Shown one piece after another: positions 24,652 to 34,033 of a stretch of DNA of 64,000 nt (its first letter is position 1; each line of letters starts with the position of its first letter). The notes beneath the pieces are model-generated. The model did no database searches, was not told the DNA's origin, and saw only the letters and a list, made by a program, of their open reading frames with translations. The DNA lies in assembly GCA_944332995.1 (NCBI GenBank), contig CALVKR010000006.1, positions 1-64,000 on the forward strand. The letters are read 5' to 3'. This DNA comes from an uncultured Clostridia bacterium (lineage in GTDB: Bacteria > Bacillota > Clostridia > Christensenellales > CAG-917). A program made the translations under genes and the position numbers.

Positions 24652-26331
24652 TTATTCGTTATCCGAGCCGTCTGCTAAATCGCCGTTTAAACCGTCCCCT
24701 CTTTGAAGATCTTCGTCATCTTCGTCGTTTTGCGGAATATCTTTACCGTCGCATTGAGTGCCGTTGTTTTGCGGATTGTCTTTACCGTCACTCTCCGCTC
24801 CGTTTGATGAATCCTTGTCGGATATATTCTCGTTCACGTCTTTTTCCGCAGAAGAATTCATTCCGTCCACGTCTTTTTGCGCCGTCGGTTTTTTATCACT
24901 TCCGGGTTTTTTATCTTCAAGGTATTTCTTGCCGCCTTCGGTTATTTCCCTGCCTGCGCTCGTCACGTTGATATATCCGAGGTATATGAGATAAGGCTCA
25001 ATCTGTTGCTCGACGATATTTCTTCCCTCGCCTATCGCACTGCATAGGGTGTCTATACCGACAGGGCCACCGTCGAATTTATAGAGTATCGTGCCAAGAT
25101 AGTTTTTGTCCGTTTCGTCAAGTCCCGACTCGTCCACCCCAAGCTGCTTGAAGCACGAGGCGGTAACTTCCTTGCCTATCATTGAAATGCCTATAAGCTG
25201 GGCTTTATCCCTTATTCTCTTGACAAATCTGTTGCATATTCTCGGAACGCCTCTCGAGCGCCTCGCTATATCGAGCGCCCCCTCGTCGTCGAGAATGTAA
25301 CCGAGTTTGCTCATAGAGGCCTTTGCAAGAGCCGCGAGTTCCGACTCGGTATACGGTTCGAGCTTAAACTGCAACGGGAAACGATCCCTCATAGGCTTAG
25401 ATAAAAGTCCGCTGTGCGTCGTCGCTCCTATAAGCGTAAACGGAGGCAGGCTGAGCGTCACGTTTTTGGCGTCCCTTCCTCTCTGTTTGTCGAGATAGCT
25501 GAGCTCGAAATCTTCCATTGCCGTATATATCGCCTCTGCCGCCGACGGACTTATACGGTGTATCTCGTCGATAAACACCACGTCGCCCTTTTTGACGTTT
25601 TTTATTACGTCGACAAAGTCTTCGGCGTCTTTTATCGTCGGACCGCTCATAACGATACAGTTTCCGCCCATCTCGTTGGCTATTATTTTGGCAAGCGTCG
25701 TTTTGCCGAGACCCGCCGAGCCGAACATCAAAATATGCTCTAAAGCCTCGCCCCTCTTTTTGGCTGCGAGTATAGCCTCTTTAAGACGGGGTTTTAACTG
25801 CTCCTGTCCCACGTAGTCCGCCAAAGTCATAACTCTTAGCGGATTGTTAGTGTTTGCAAAACTGCCCCGTCCTCTCTCGGCAACGTCGTCGTCGAATAGT
25901 TCTTCGCCGTCAACTGCCGAGGCGTCTAATGCGCTTTCCGACTGCTCTGACGCACCGCTTAAAGATTTATCCGCCCCTTCCGACGGTTGCTCTTTCTTTT
26001 CTTCCACTTCGCTTACCCACTGCTCGAAATCGTCAAGCGCTTTCGGAGCACCGGCTCCCTTTGGCGTTACGACGAGCTTGCGCCCCGTAAGCTCGAAATA
26101 GACGTCCGCCACCGCTTCCTGCGACGTAAGTTTTCGCACCATTTCCACCAAACGGAAACCTCGGGCGTTGCACTTGGTGCGCTCGTTAAAATCCATTTTG
26201 GCATATTCGTCAAGTTTTGCGGCACACTCTAAAAGCGCAAGTTTTATATACTTTACGCTTTTACCTCTCTCCATAGCCTCAATGGCTTCGTTATATATCT
26301 TATTGATTTCATTATGATATCTTGCGTTCAT
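24652..26331 (-). CDS. ruvB: Extended Holliday-junction helicase RuvB
   Basis: 559 residues against about 335-350 in the family. The RuvB core spans about 160-470: GQEQ, Walker A GSAGLGKTT (204-212), Walker B VFIDEIHR, sensor-1 GATTHSGLL with arginine finger RDRF, sensor-2 RSRGVPRICNRFVKR, and the winged-helix GGPVGIDTLCSAIGEGRNIV. The first ~150 residues are new: a helical, charged domain (1-90) followed by an acidic linker. The last 88 residues are a disordered acidic tail with a repeated DGKD-x-PQN unit. RuvB drives branch migration with RuvA; no ruvA or ruvC is adjacent. The start ATG has a weak ribosome site (AAGGAG). Confidence 0.92.
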   Translation of the reverse strand: MNARYHNEINKIYNEAIEAMERGKSVKYIKLALLECAAKLDEYAKMDFNERTKCNARGFRLVEMVRKLTSQEAVADVYFELTGRKLVVTPKGAGAPKALDDFEQWVSEVEEKKEQPSEGADKSLSGASEQSESALDASAVDGEELFDDDVAERGRGSFANTNNPLRVMTLADYVGQEQLKPRLKEAILAAKKRGEALEHILMFGSAGLGKTTLAKIIANEMGGNCIVMSGPTIKDAEDFVDVIKNVKKGDVVFIDEIHRISPSAAEAIYTAMEDFELSYLDKQRGRDAKNVTLSLPPFTLIGATTHSGLLSKPMRDRFPLQFKLEPYTESELAALAKASMSKLGYILDDEGALDIARRSRGVPRICNRFVKRIRDKAQLIGISMIGKEVTASCFKQLGVDESGLDETDKNYLGTILYKFDGGPVGIDTLCSAIGEGRNIVEQQIEPYLIYLGYINVTSAGREITEGGKKYLEDKKPGSDKKPTAQKDVDGMNSSAEKDVNENISDKDSSNGAESDGKDNPQNNGTQCDGKDIPQNDEDDEDLQRGDGLNGDLADGSDNE

Positions 26332-26404
26332 AATTCACTCCTTTTGTTGATTATAACACACAATATTTGTAAATTCAATACCCTGACGAAAAAAAAATTA
26401 AATT

Positions 26405-26438
26405 TTTTAAAAAACAGCCCGCTTCCGTGCGGCGGGCT
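26405..26438 (-). terminator. Terminator of the serine dehydratase gene
   Basis: Stem AGCCCGC/GCGGGCT with a 9-base loop, followed on the minus strand by G and a T6 run. Confidence 0.85.
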
Positions 26439-26442
26439 TAAA

Positions 26443-27642
26443 TTATTTTCTTTGTTTATAATAAGTCGCAAGTCCGCCCTCGCTCGTTTCTCTGTAACGG
26501 CTGGATAAATCCTTGCCCGTCTGATACATCGTGTTGACGACGGTATCAAAAGAAACCTTCCTGGTTACCGTAAGGAAATTGGCAAAATTGAAGGCGGTAA
26601 GCGCCATCATTGCCGCAACGGCGTTTCGCTCTATGCAAGGTATCTGCACAAGTCCTGCCACGGGGTCGCAGGTAAGACCGAGGTGGTGCTCCATACCCAC
26701 TTCTGCGGCATATTCGATTTGCTCTATGTCCATGCCGAAAAGCTGGCATAGCCCTGCCGCCGCCATCGAACACGCACTGCCTATCTCCGCCTGACAGCCG
26801 CATTCCGCTCCGCTTATCGAAGCGTTTTGTTTGATAAGGTTTCCTATAAGCCCTGCAACCGCCAAGGCGTCGACTATCTGCTCGTTTGAAAATCCCTGTT
26901 TGTCCTGCATATACTTGAGCACGCTCGGCACTACTCCGCAGCTTCCGCAAGTGGGAGCGGTAACTATCATACCGCCTGCCGCATTTTCTTCCGCCGCGGC
27001 AAAAGCGTAGGAGCACACTATCCTGCTCTGCCTCGTTTCGGGGGATTCGTCGATATGCTTTTGTCTGAAAAAGTTTCTCGCCTTTCTCTGTACGTCGAGA
27101 CCGCCCTCCAAAACGCCGCTTGCCTTGAGCCCGTTTTTGATTTCCGTTTTCATCGCTTCCCACATTTCCTCTAAATAAGGTTTAATGTCTGGTTCGCATT
27201 TGTAAATATAGTCGAGCAAGGTAATATCGTTTTCCTCGCAGTATGCCTTTATGTCGTCAAATTTGTTGAGGTCGTATACGTCAACGGCGAGCTCTTCTGC
27301 CTTGCCGTTTATCATAATGGCTCCGCCCCCTATGCTGAGCACTTCCCAAAAACCTATTTCCTCGCTTTGCTTATACGCCCAAAAGCGCATAGTATTGGGG
27401 TGAGACAGATTCATATCGTTAAGGTCAAATTCCACCTTGGCTCTTTCGCCCAAAACTTCCAAAATAGCTTTATCCGTTTGGTGTCCCTTCCCCGTAAGGG
27501 CAAGTGAGCCGTAAAGTTTTACGAGATAGCTGTCCGCATCGGGAAACTCTTTCAAAAATAGAGTTGCCGCTTTGTTGGGGCCTATCGTGTGCGATGAGGA
27601 CGGACCTCTGCCTAATTTATACAGTTCTTTAAGAGATTTCAT
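26443..27642 (-). CDS. sdaA: L-serine ammonia-lyase, iron-sulfur dependent, single chain
   Basis: 399 residues, converting L-serine to pyruvate and ammonia in the cytosol. The N-terminal beta domain begins with GRGPSSSHTIGPNKAA. The alpha domain starts near 190 with MIVTAPTCGSCGVVPSVLKY and NASISGAECGCQAEIGSACS. It then has HHLGLTCDPVAGLVQIPC, which supplies cysteines for the 4Fe-4S cluster, followed by ERN. Beta and alpha domains are fused in one polypeptide, unlike the split SdaAA/SdaAB of Bacillus. It is a single gene and releases ammonia. Confidence 0.93.
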   Translation of the reverse strand: MKSLKELYKLGRGPSSSHTIGPNKAATLFLKEFPDADSYLVKLYGSLALTGKGHQTDKAILEVLGERAKVEFDLNDMNLSHPNTMRFWAYKQSEEIGFWEVLSIGGGAIMINGKAEELAVDVYDLNKFDDIKAYCEENDITLLDYIYKCEPDIKPYLEEMWEAMKTEIKNGLKASGVLEGGLDVQRKARNFFRQKHIDESPETRQSRIVCSYAFAAAEENAAGGMIVTAPTCGSCGVVPSVLKYMQDKQGFSNEQIVDALAVAGLIGNLIKQNASISGAECGCQAEIGSACSMAAAGLCQLFGMDIEQIEYAAEVGMEHHLGLTCDPVAGLVQIPCIERNAVAAMMALTAFNFANFLTVTRKVSFDTVVNTMYQTGKDLSSRYRETSEGGLATYYKQRK

Positions 27643-27860
27643 AACAACCTACCGAAAATCTTTTCCGAAATTGATTTTAGCATATATTGCAAAAAGTAGC
27701 AATATCAAAAATTTTATTTTTCGCTTCAGGCACGATTATCTTTTAATAAACGCCGGGCATAAGATTAAAGACAAAAATTCCGCTCTGGCAAAATTGCTTT
27801 ATTTCCTCTTTGTTGCATCTTAAGATACCATAGCCGTTTTAAAGCAATGTTTTTTCCTTT

Positions 27861-27896
27861 TGCGTAAAAAGAAATGCGGAGCCTAAGCCCCGCATT
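27861..27896 (-). terminator. Terminator of the GtrA-like gene
   Basis: AATGCGG pairs with CCGCATT around a 10-base loop; TTTCTTTTT follows on the minus strand. The gap 27643-27860 shows no gene. Confidence 0.7.
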
Positions 27897-27921
27897 AAAT
27901 TGCGTCATATCGTTATTTCGT

Positions 27922-28881
27922 TTATTCCGCTTTTTTGGCAGATTTTCTGCCGCCCTTTTTGGGAGCTTGCGCTTCCGCTTCTTCAGCTTCCGCCTTTTGC
28001 TCTTCGGGTTGCGCTTGCGCCACGTCATCCGTTTTGACTTCGGTGTTTTCCTCTTCGGATTTTACTTCTGCCTCATCGGTTTTGACTTCGACAGCTTCGC
28101 CCTCGACGGTTTCTCCTTCAACGGTTTCGCCCTCAACAGCTTCACCCTCTTTAGCTTTCTTAGACTTTTTGGTGTTCCAATTTCTCATAATGAAGAATTT
28201 GTTTGCAAGGAAGCAAAGAACGAGAGCCGTAATACCGCCTACAAGCATACCGGTTATCGTGATGAGGAAGCTGATAAAGCCTGTCGGGTCTGCGCCTGCG
28301 TTTGCCGCTTTGTAAGCGTCGGTGCAAGCCGTGGAAACGACGCCTCCGAGATACGTTTGCAAAATGATTATGAGTATCGCCGTTATTGCGTAAGCTATTG
28401 CGGCTATAACTACGTTGTTGGTCGCCTTAAACGTCTTTTTGCGGTTTAGGACAAAGGTCATCACCTGTCCTATGATAGCTCCGAGCAAGAATCCGATAAA
28501 GTCGCCCGTTGACGGGTGGTTAAAAACAAACCAATGGAAGGGATAATCCGTGCCAAGTTCGGGAACGGCTTCGAGCGCATATTTGAACACCATATTGGTG
28601 ACAAACTGCGACGCTCCGCAAATGAGACTGAACAGGAAAAAGAGCACCATTTGGCGCAAATCCTCGTGCGCCTGTATGTAGGCAATCATTGCCTTGATAC
28701 CTTTTTTCTTGGGTTTGTCGGTTGCTTCTTCGCCAGCCTCATCCGTTTTGGCTTCGGCTTCGACTACTGCCGTGTCGCCTTCTGCCGCTACGCTCTGTTC
28801 GTCTGCGGTTTCGGATTTAACGGCATCTTCGACGTCGGTTTTGACTTCGGCGTCTTGCTCTTTGGCGTTTAATTCGTCCAT
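27922..28881 (-). CDS. GtrA-like membrane protein with long charged tails
   Basis: 319 residues. The central part (about 85-245) has four hydrophobic segments. FVLNRKKTF and ANKFFIMRNW match the GtrA family, whose members are thought to flip or handle lipid-linked sugars. The N-terminal 75 residues are acidic. The C-terminal 75 residues are low-complexity, with repeated VEGET/VEGEA units and an Ala-Glu-Lys end. The tails are unusual for GtrA. A GGAG ribosome site precedes the ATG. Extra residues between helices 2 and 4 make the assignment moderate. Confidence 0.6.
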   Translation of the reverse strand: MDELNAKEQDAEVKTDVEDAVKSETADEQSVAAEGDTAVVEAEAKTDEAGEEATDKPKKKGIKAMIAYIQAHEDLRQMVLFFLFSLICGASQFVTNMVFKYALEAVPELGTDYPFHWFVFNHPSTGDFIGFLLGAIIGQVMTFVLNRKKTFKATNNVVIAAIAYAITAILIIILQTYLGGVVSTACTDAYKAANAGADPTGFISFLITITGMLVGGITALVLCFLANKFFIMRNWNTKKSKKAKEGEAVEGETVEGETVEGEAVEVKTDEAEVKSEEENTEVKTDDVAQAQPEEQKAEAEEAEAQAPKKGGRKSAKKAE

Positions 28882-28991
28882 AATTTTCTCCTTTTCGTTT
28901 ATGACCTTAATATTATAACCTTTGTAAACCGTTTAGTCAATAACCAATTTCTGCCGAGCATAAACTTGTTCGCAAAGTAGCGCACCAAGGT

Positions 28992-30809
28992 TTATTTTTT
29001 CTTGCCCTTGCCTTTTGTCTTGCCCTTTGACGGAGCTTTTTTCACAGCCGAGCTCTTTGTCTTTTTGCCGCTCTTTGGCGTTTCGCTTCTTACGCTTTTC
29101 GAATATCCCGAGCTCTTTGACGTAAAATGCGCCGCATCGCTTTTTTCAAAATATATTTTGCGGCCTCTCGTTTCGTAGTTGTCGCTCACGGTCGCAGGCG
29201 TATCGCTATGCCTTGCGCCGCCGCCTTTGACGTCTGCCGAGCGTAAATTTTTCGCCTTGTCCGGCACTTTGGGCATTGCTCCCTTTTTGGCGTCTCCCCT
29301 TGACGAGCGTCCTTTGCCGTCAAAGAGAGGCTTTAAACTGTCCTGTCTGCCCTTGACCTGCTTTTTTGAGTTACCCGTAGCGCTTTGCCTCTTGTGCGAT
29401 GTCGCATTTTTTGCTTTCTTTACCGAAGGCTTTGAGTTTTTGTTCTTTGCCGAGAGCTCGGCGCCCTCCGACGCCCTATCCTTGGCTTGTTCAAAATGCA
29501 CGAATCTGCCGTTCAGTTTGATACCGCCTACGGCTTGCACTTTGCTTGCGTTTTCCTCGCTAACCTCGAAAAAGGAATAGACCTCAGCCATTTTGACGTT
29601 GTATATTTCAAAGACGGGGATAGAAAACTTTTGAGACAGCAGTTTTTTAAAATCGCCTTCGGAAAACCCGTCCATACTGCCTATGCCGCAGAATATCTTC
29701 TTTTTTTGAGGGGTATCGGAATTTTTTTTCTCTTTTACGGCAAAGTTTTCGCTGAGAGAATCTATGCTCATTTCCTCTATGGGTGTGTTGGTAAGTTTTT
29801 CATAGAGATTGAGGCGGTATATATCCCTTTTGGTGGCAAAGGAAAAAGCCTCGCCCGTGCGGTTTGCCCTTGCCGTCCTGCCTATGCGGTGAACGTAAAA
29901 CTCCTCGTCGAGAGGCAGGTCGTAGTTGAACACCGCTTCCACACAGTCGACGTCAATGCCTCTGGCGGCAACGTCGGTTGCGACGAGCACGTTGAGTTTT
30001 TTATCTCTATACGCTCTCATCGTTTTATCTCTTAGCCTTTGTTTTAAATCGCCGTGGATTTTGTCGCACAGATACCCGTCTTTGTCGAGTCTTTCGTAGA
30101 GGGCGTCCACCCTTGACTTGGTATTGCAAAACACGAGCGACAGTTTGAAATCTTTATCCTTTAAAATGCGCTTTAGCGCCTCGTATTTGTTTTCCTCTTT
30201 GAGCTTTATATAATACTGTTTAATGTCGGGCACGTCGAGGTCGCCCACCGTAGTTTTGACAAACACGGGGTCGTTTTGAAATTCGGCGGATATCTTTTTT
30301 ATCTCGTCGGACAAAGTTGCGCTGAACAGCGCCGTCTGTCTTATCTTGGGCATAGCCTTGACAATCAGTTTGATATCCGGCAAAAAGCCCATGTCGAGCA
30401 TTTCGTCCGCTTCGTCGAGCACCAAAGTTTTTATGCCGTGAAGTTTTAGCGTTTTTCTTCGTATATGGTCGATAACTCTGCCGGGAGTACCGACGACAAT
30501 CTGCGGTTTTTTCCTTAAATCCGCCATTTGTTTTTCCACGCTCTGACCGCCAAAAAGCGCCGTTATCTTTATTGCCGTAACAGCCGCTATCCGCTTTAGC
30601 TCTCGTTCTATCTGCATGGCAAGCTCTCTTGTCGGGCATAGCACAAGCGTCTGAACAAGCGGATTCGATTCGTCTGCGCCGTCTATTGTCGGAACGCCGA
30701 AAGCACAGGTCTTGCCTGTGCCCGTGGGAGCCTGAACGAGGCAGTCGAACCCGTCAAGCATCAAGGGGATAACTTTTTCCTGCACGGGCGTGGGCGAGGT
30801 AAAGCCCAT
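28992..30809 (-). CDS. DEAD-box ATP-dependent RNA helicase (DeaD/DbpA-like)
   Basis: 605 residues from the first ATG. Motifs: PTPVQ (Q motif), APTGTGKT, PTRELA, VLDEADEMLDMGF, SATLS and HRIGRTAR. From about residue 383 a DbpA-type RNA-binding domain follows (KKIFCGIGSMDGFSEGDFKK), then a Lys/Ser/Gly-rich basic tail of about 150 residues. It remodels structured RNA or ribosome assembly intermediates. The conserved sequence continues upstream of the ATG: 22 open codons, including ESFDLLNIKGEIKSAL with the Q-motif phenylalanine, reach the pyrE stop codon with no ATG, GTG or TTG. The true start is therefore uncertain and may be non-canonical. Confidence 0.92.
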   Translation of the reverse strand: MGFTSPTPVQEKVIPLMLDGFDCLVQAPTGTGKTCAFGVPTIDGADESNPLVQTLVLCPTRELAMQIERELKRIAAVTAIKITALFGGQSVEKQMADLRKKPQIVVGTPGRVIDHIRRKTLKLHGIKTLVLDEADEMLDMGFLPDIKLIVKAMPKIRQTALFSATLSDEIKKISAEFQNDPVFVKTTVGDLDVPDIKQYYIKLKEENKYEALKRILKDKDFKLSLVFCNTKSRVDALYERLDKDGYLCDKIHGDLKQRLRDKTMRAYRDKKLNVLVATDVAARGIDVDCVEAVFNYDLPLDEEFYVHRIGRTARANRTGEAFSFATKRDIYRLNLYEKLTNTPIEEMSIDSLSENFAVKEKKNSDTPQKKKIFCGIGSMDGFSEGDFKKLLSQKFSIPVFEIYNVKMAEVYSFFEVSEENASKVQAVGGIKLNGRFVHFEQAKDRASEGAELSAKNKNSKPSVKKAKNATSHKRQSATGNSKKQVKGRQDSLKPLFDGKGRSSRGDAKKGAMPKVPDKAKNLRSADVKGGGARHSDTPATVSDNYETRGRKIYFEKSDAAHFTSKSSGYSKSVRSETPKSGKKTKSSAVKKAPSKGKTKGKGKKK

Positions 30810-30875
30810 TATCGACAGTGCGGATTTGATTTCCCCTTTTATATTAAGTAAATCGAACGATTCTATTTTTAATAC

Positions 30876-31514
30876 CTAAATGCTCATCCAGCTGCCGTCG
30901 GAAGGATCGGAACGGAATTTAACAAGCATTTCTTTTTCCTTTTCATTGATATAGCCCGTCTCTAGTGCAACTTCGACGACTGCGTCGAAATTTGAAACGG
31001 AATGGTTTACGACGGAAGCTGCCTTTAATTTTTCGATACCCTTTTTGAGCCCGTACGTAAACACGGAAACTATTCCCAAAACGGTGGCGCCGGCTTCCCT
31101 GAGTGCGTTTACAACGTCGATGGACGAACCGCCCGTCGAGATGAGGTCCTCGACGACGACTACTTTTTTTCCGCTCGGATTGGCTCCCTCGATTTTGTTT
31201 TCTCTGCCGTGCGTCTTTTCGCTCGAACGGACGTAGCCCATGGGCAGAGAGAGTATTTCGCTCATTATGGCGGCGTGAGGAATACCTGCCGTAGACGTGC
31301 CGAAAAGAGCTTCGCATTCGGGATATTCTTTTTTGACTATATCCGCAAGAGCGTTTTCGATAAATCTTCTTTCTTCGGGGTATGCAAGGGTAAGACGGTT
31401 GTCGCAGTATATGGGCGATTTAATTCCGCTTGCCCAAGTAAACGGCTGAGTAGGTCTTAAAAACACTGCCTTGACTTTGAGTAATATTTTTGCAACTTCT
31501 TTTTGTGTATCCAT
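30876..31514 (-). CDS. pyrE: Orotate phosphoribosyltransferase
   Basis: 212 residues. It joins orotate and PRPP to form OMP, the fifth step of UMP synthesis. The PRPP-binding motif VVVVEDLISTGGSSIDVV is near residues 115-132, and SGIKSPIYCDNR is near the N-terminus. AAGGTGA precedes the ATG. It is separated from pyrF by 212 bases, so it may have its own promoter (a weak TATACG element is visible). Its TAG stop is in frame with the helicase coding sequence downstream. Confidence 0.95.
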   Translation of the reverse strand: MDTQKEVAKILLKVKAVFLRPTQPFTWASGIKSPIYCDNRLTLAYPEERRFIENALADIVKKEYPECEALFGTSTAGIPHAAIMSEILSLPMGYVRSSEKTHGRENKIEGANPSGKKVVVVEDLISTGGSSIDVVNALREAGATVLGIVSVFTYGLKKGIEKLKAASVVNHSVSNFDAVVEVALETGYINEKEKEMLVKFRSDPSDGSWMSI

Positions 31515-31726
31515 AATTTCACCTTGTATTCGATTTTGTTTTTAGCGTATAGTGTAGCGTGCCCTTTTGTCTTGCTCGCCTTATCCGCCTTTCCTTCCTG
31601 TTTGCCTTGGACGAGGGCGTTAAAACTATTTTGTTTTAAATTGTTACGAGTTAAACTATTATGCTTTTTAGCCAAAACGGCGTTTAAACGGCAATATTTC
31701 AACGTTTAAACAATCATTTCCGAAAT
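31515..31726. other. Spacer between pyrF and pyrE
   Basis: No gene seen. It contains two GTTTAAAC palindromes (near 31682 and 31703) and a candidate weak promoter for pyrE. Confidence 0.5.
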
Positions 31727-32410
31727 TTAACCTATAAACTGTTTTAAACACTCGTTATATGCCTTGAGCGGATCTTGCGCTCCGGTTATCGAACGGCCTA
31801 CGACGATATAGTCGCTGCCCTGCTCCTTTGCAAACGCAGGCGTCGCCACTCTCTTTTGGTCGCCCTTGCCGTCGCCCTCGAGCCTTATTCCCGGGGTGAC
31901 GGATATAAGCCCTATGCTTTTTGCCAAAGGCGCTTCGTAGGGAGAACAGACTATTCCGTCAAGCCCTGCCGCCTTTGCGTTTTCGGCATACTTTTTGACC
32001 GCCTCGGAAGCGGTGAGATTTATCTTCAATTCGTCGCTAAGAGTTTTGTCGTCAAGCGACGTCAAAATGGTGACGGCAATAAGTTTGGTTTTGCCGCCCG
32101 CCTCGTCGAGAGCTCTTTTTGCCCACTTCATCATCTCGATACCTCCGCCTGCGTGCACGTTGGTGATATCCACGCCGAGCAAGGCAAGATTTTTCATTGC
32201 CTTGTAGACGGTATTGGGTATATCGTGAAGTTTGAGGTCAAGAAAGATTTTATATCCTCTCTCTTTAAGCTCCTTTACCATGGGGGCTCCCTCTTTGTAG
32301 AACAGTTCCATACCTATTTTCAGAAAAGGCTTAGCGTCGCCCATCTTGGTCAAAAAATTTTCAAGTGCGTCTTTGTCGGCAAAGTCGCACGCTATCATAA
32401 CGTCTTTCAT
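31727..32410 (-). CDS. pyrF: Orotidine 5'-phosphate decarboxylase
   Basis: 227 residues, a TIM-barrel enzyme making UMP from OMP. The catalytic charge network is in FLDLKLHDIPNTV (near 57-69), with VHAGGG and PGIRLEG later. It overlaps pyrD by 4 bases (ATGA type), which implies translational coupling. Confidence 0.96.
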   Translation of the reverse strand: MKDVMIACDFADKDALENFLTKMGDAKPFLKIGMELFYKEGAPMVKELKERGYKIFLDLKLHDIPNTVYKAMKNLALLGVDITNVHAGGGIEMMKWAKRALDEAGGKTKLIAVTILTSLDDKTLSDELKINLTASEAVKKYAENAKAAGLDGIVCSPYEAPLAKSIGLISVTPGIRLEGDGKGDQKRVATPAFAKEQGSDYIVVGRSITGAQDPLKAYNECLKQFIG

Positions 32411-33318
32411 TGTGCCCTCCCGATTATATCGGATATTTTTTCCGTTTTAATTTTATTCAATACGGCAGGAAGCGTTTCTATTATTTCTTTGCAGGCATAG
32501 GGGTTAATAAGATTTTGCGTGCCCACCATTACGGCGGTGGCGCCTGCCATCATCATCTCCACTGCGTCCTTTGCAGAGGAGACGCCGCCCATTCCCACCA
32601 CGGGGATAGATACCGCCTTTTTGACGTCGTATATCATTTTGAGCGCCACGGGAAAAACGCCTTTGCCGCTGTAACCGCCGCTGCCTGTGGCAAGAATCGG
32701 CTTTGCCGTAGCTATATCTATCCTCATTCCCACAAGCGTATTTATAAGGCTGATTGCGTCCGCCCCCGCTCCTTCTACGGCTTTCGCCATTTCGGATATG
32801 CTTGTGACGTTGGGGCTCAGCTTTACCATGATAGGCTTTTTCACCCTCTTTTTGATTTTCGCCACAAGATTCGAAGCGACGGTCGGGTCAACTCCGAACG
32901 CCATTCCTCCACCCTTGACGTTGGGGCAGGAAATGTTCAGTTCTATGGCGAACACCTTGTCGCAGCCGTCGAATTTTTCGCAGACGGAGATATATTCTTC
33001 CTCGCTGTGTCCGCCGACGTTGGCGATGACCTTATCGGAATATACCGCCTTTAATTTTTCTATCTCCTCGGATATTACCTTGTCGACGCCCTTGTTCTGA
33101 AGCCCTATGGCGTTGAGCATACCCGAGGAACATTCCGCCACTCTCGGCAGAGGATTTCCGTAACGCTCGGACAGAGTCGTGCCTTTGAGCGAGATGGACC
33201 CGAGACAGTTTATATCGTACCACTCGGCGAATTCGTATCCGAATCCGAACGTCCCGCTTGCAGGGATTATCGGATTTTTTAAGGTGTGCCCTAAAAGGGA
33301 AACTTTTAAATCAGTCAA
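32407..33318 (-). CDS. pyrD: Dihydroorotate dehydrogenase B (NAD+), catalytic subunit
   Basis: 303 residues, an FMN TIM-barrel. It has PASGTFGFGYEFAEW, the ELNISCPNVKGGGMAFG active-site loop with the catalytic cysteine of class 1B enzymes, and GMGGVSS and MMAGATAVMVGT for phosphate binding. It is paired with PyrK, whose 3' end it overlaps by 8 bases. Confidence 0.96.
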   Translation of the reverse strand: MTDLKVSLLGHTLKNPIIPASGTFGFGYEFAEWYDINCLGSISLKGTTLSERYGNPLPRVAECSSGMLNAIGLQNKGVDKVISEEIEKLKAVYSDKVIANVGGHSEEEYISVCEKFDGCDKVFAIELNISCPNVKGGGMAFGVDPTVASNLVAKIKKRVKKPIMVKLSPNVTSISEMAKAVEGAGADAISLINTLVGMRIDIATAKPILATGSGGYSGKGVFPVALKMIYDVKKAVSIPVVGMGGVSSAKDAVEMMMAGATAVMVGTQNLINPYACKEIIETLPAVLNKIKTEKISDIIGRAQ

Positions 33319-34033
33319 AGATAACCTCCTTTACGTCGAATATGGGTCCGTCTTTGCAAACTCTCTTGGTGCCCGACGCCGTGTGAATGGAACAGCCCAT
33401 ACAAGCGCCGAAACCGCAAGCCATTCTCGCTTCCATGGATATATATCCCCTGTCGGAAAAAGACGGCAGACTCTTTAACATATTTACCGAGCCGCAGGCA
33501 TAAAAGCGGTCGAAATCTAAAGACAGATTTTTTAATCCGTCCACGATAGTTCCTTTAAATCCTTCGCTTCCGTCATCGGTGGAAGTATAGACTTTGAAAT
33601 CTTTAAAGTCGCTCAAAAAGCAAAGCTCCGACGCCGTTTTGGCTCCGAGGAACAATACAGGCTCTATGCCCTTCTCTCTAAAGCACTTGGCAAGATAGAG
33701 CAAGGGAGCGGCTCCCAAACCGCCGCCGATAAGCAAAGGCTTGGAGGATTTTTCAATATCGAAACCGTTGCCGAGTCCCGTGAGGACGTCCGCCTTTTGT
33801 CCGCTTTGCATTTTGGACATTGCCTTCGTGCCCTCGCCCAGCACTTTATACAGCACCGTCATGTTTTTGCCGTCGTAGTCGTATACACAAAACGGTCGGC
33901 GCAGAGTGAAGCCGTCCACGGCAATTTCCACAAACTGTCCCGGGATAGGTTTTTCGCACTCGCCCAGCGTCATTTTATACACGTCCGAGGCGAGCGCAAT
34001 ATTTGATTTTACCGTTAAAATTTCCTGTTTCAT
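33311..34033 (-). CDS. pyrK: Dihydroorotate dehydrogenase B, electron-transfer subunit
   Basis: 240 residues. It has an FAD-binding barrel (LRRPFCVYD) and a nucleotide-binding GGGLGAAPLLYLA. The C-terminal 2Fe-2S site is MACGFGACMGCSIHT with a further cysteine in RVCKDGP. It passes electrons from PyrD to NAD+. The start codon overlaps the carB stop as TAATG. Confidence 0.96.
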   Translation of the reverse strand: MKQEILTVKSNIALASDVYKMTLGECEKPIPGQFVEIAVDGFTLRRPFCVYDYDGKNMTVLYKVLGEGTKAMSKMQSGQKADVLTGLGNGFDIEKSSKPLLIGGGLGAAPLLYLAKCFREKGIEPVLFLGAKTASELCFLSDFKDFKVYTSTDDGSEGFKGTIVDGLKNLSLDFDRFYACGSVNMLKSLPSFSDRGYISMEARMACGFGACMGCSIHTASGTKRVCKDGPIFDVKEVIFD

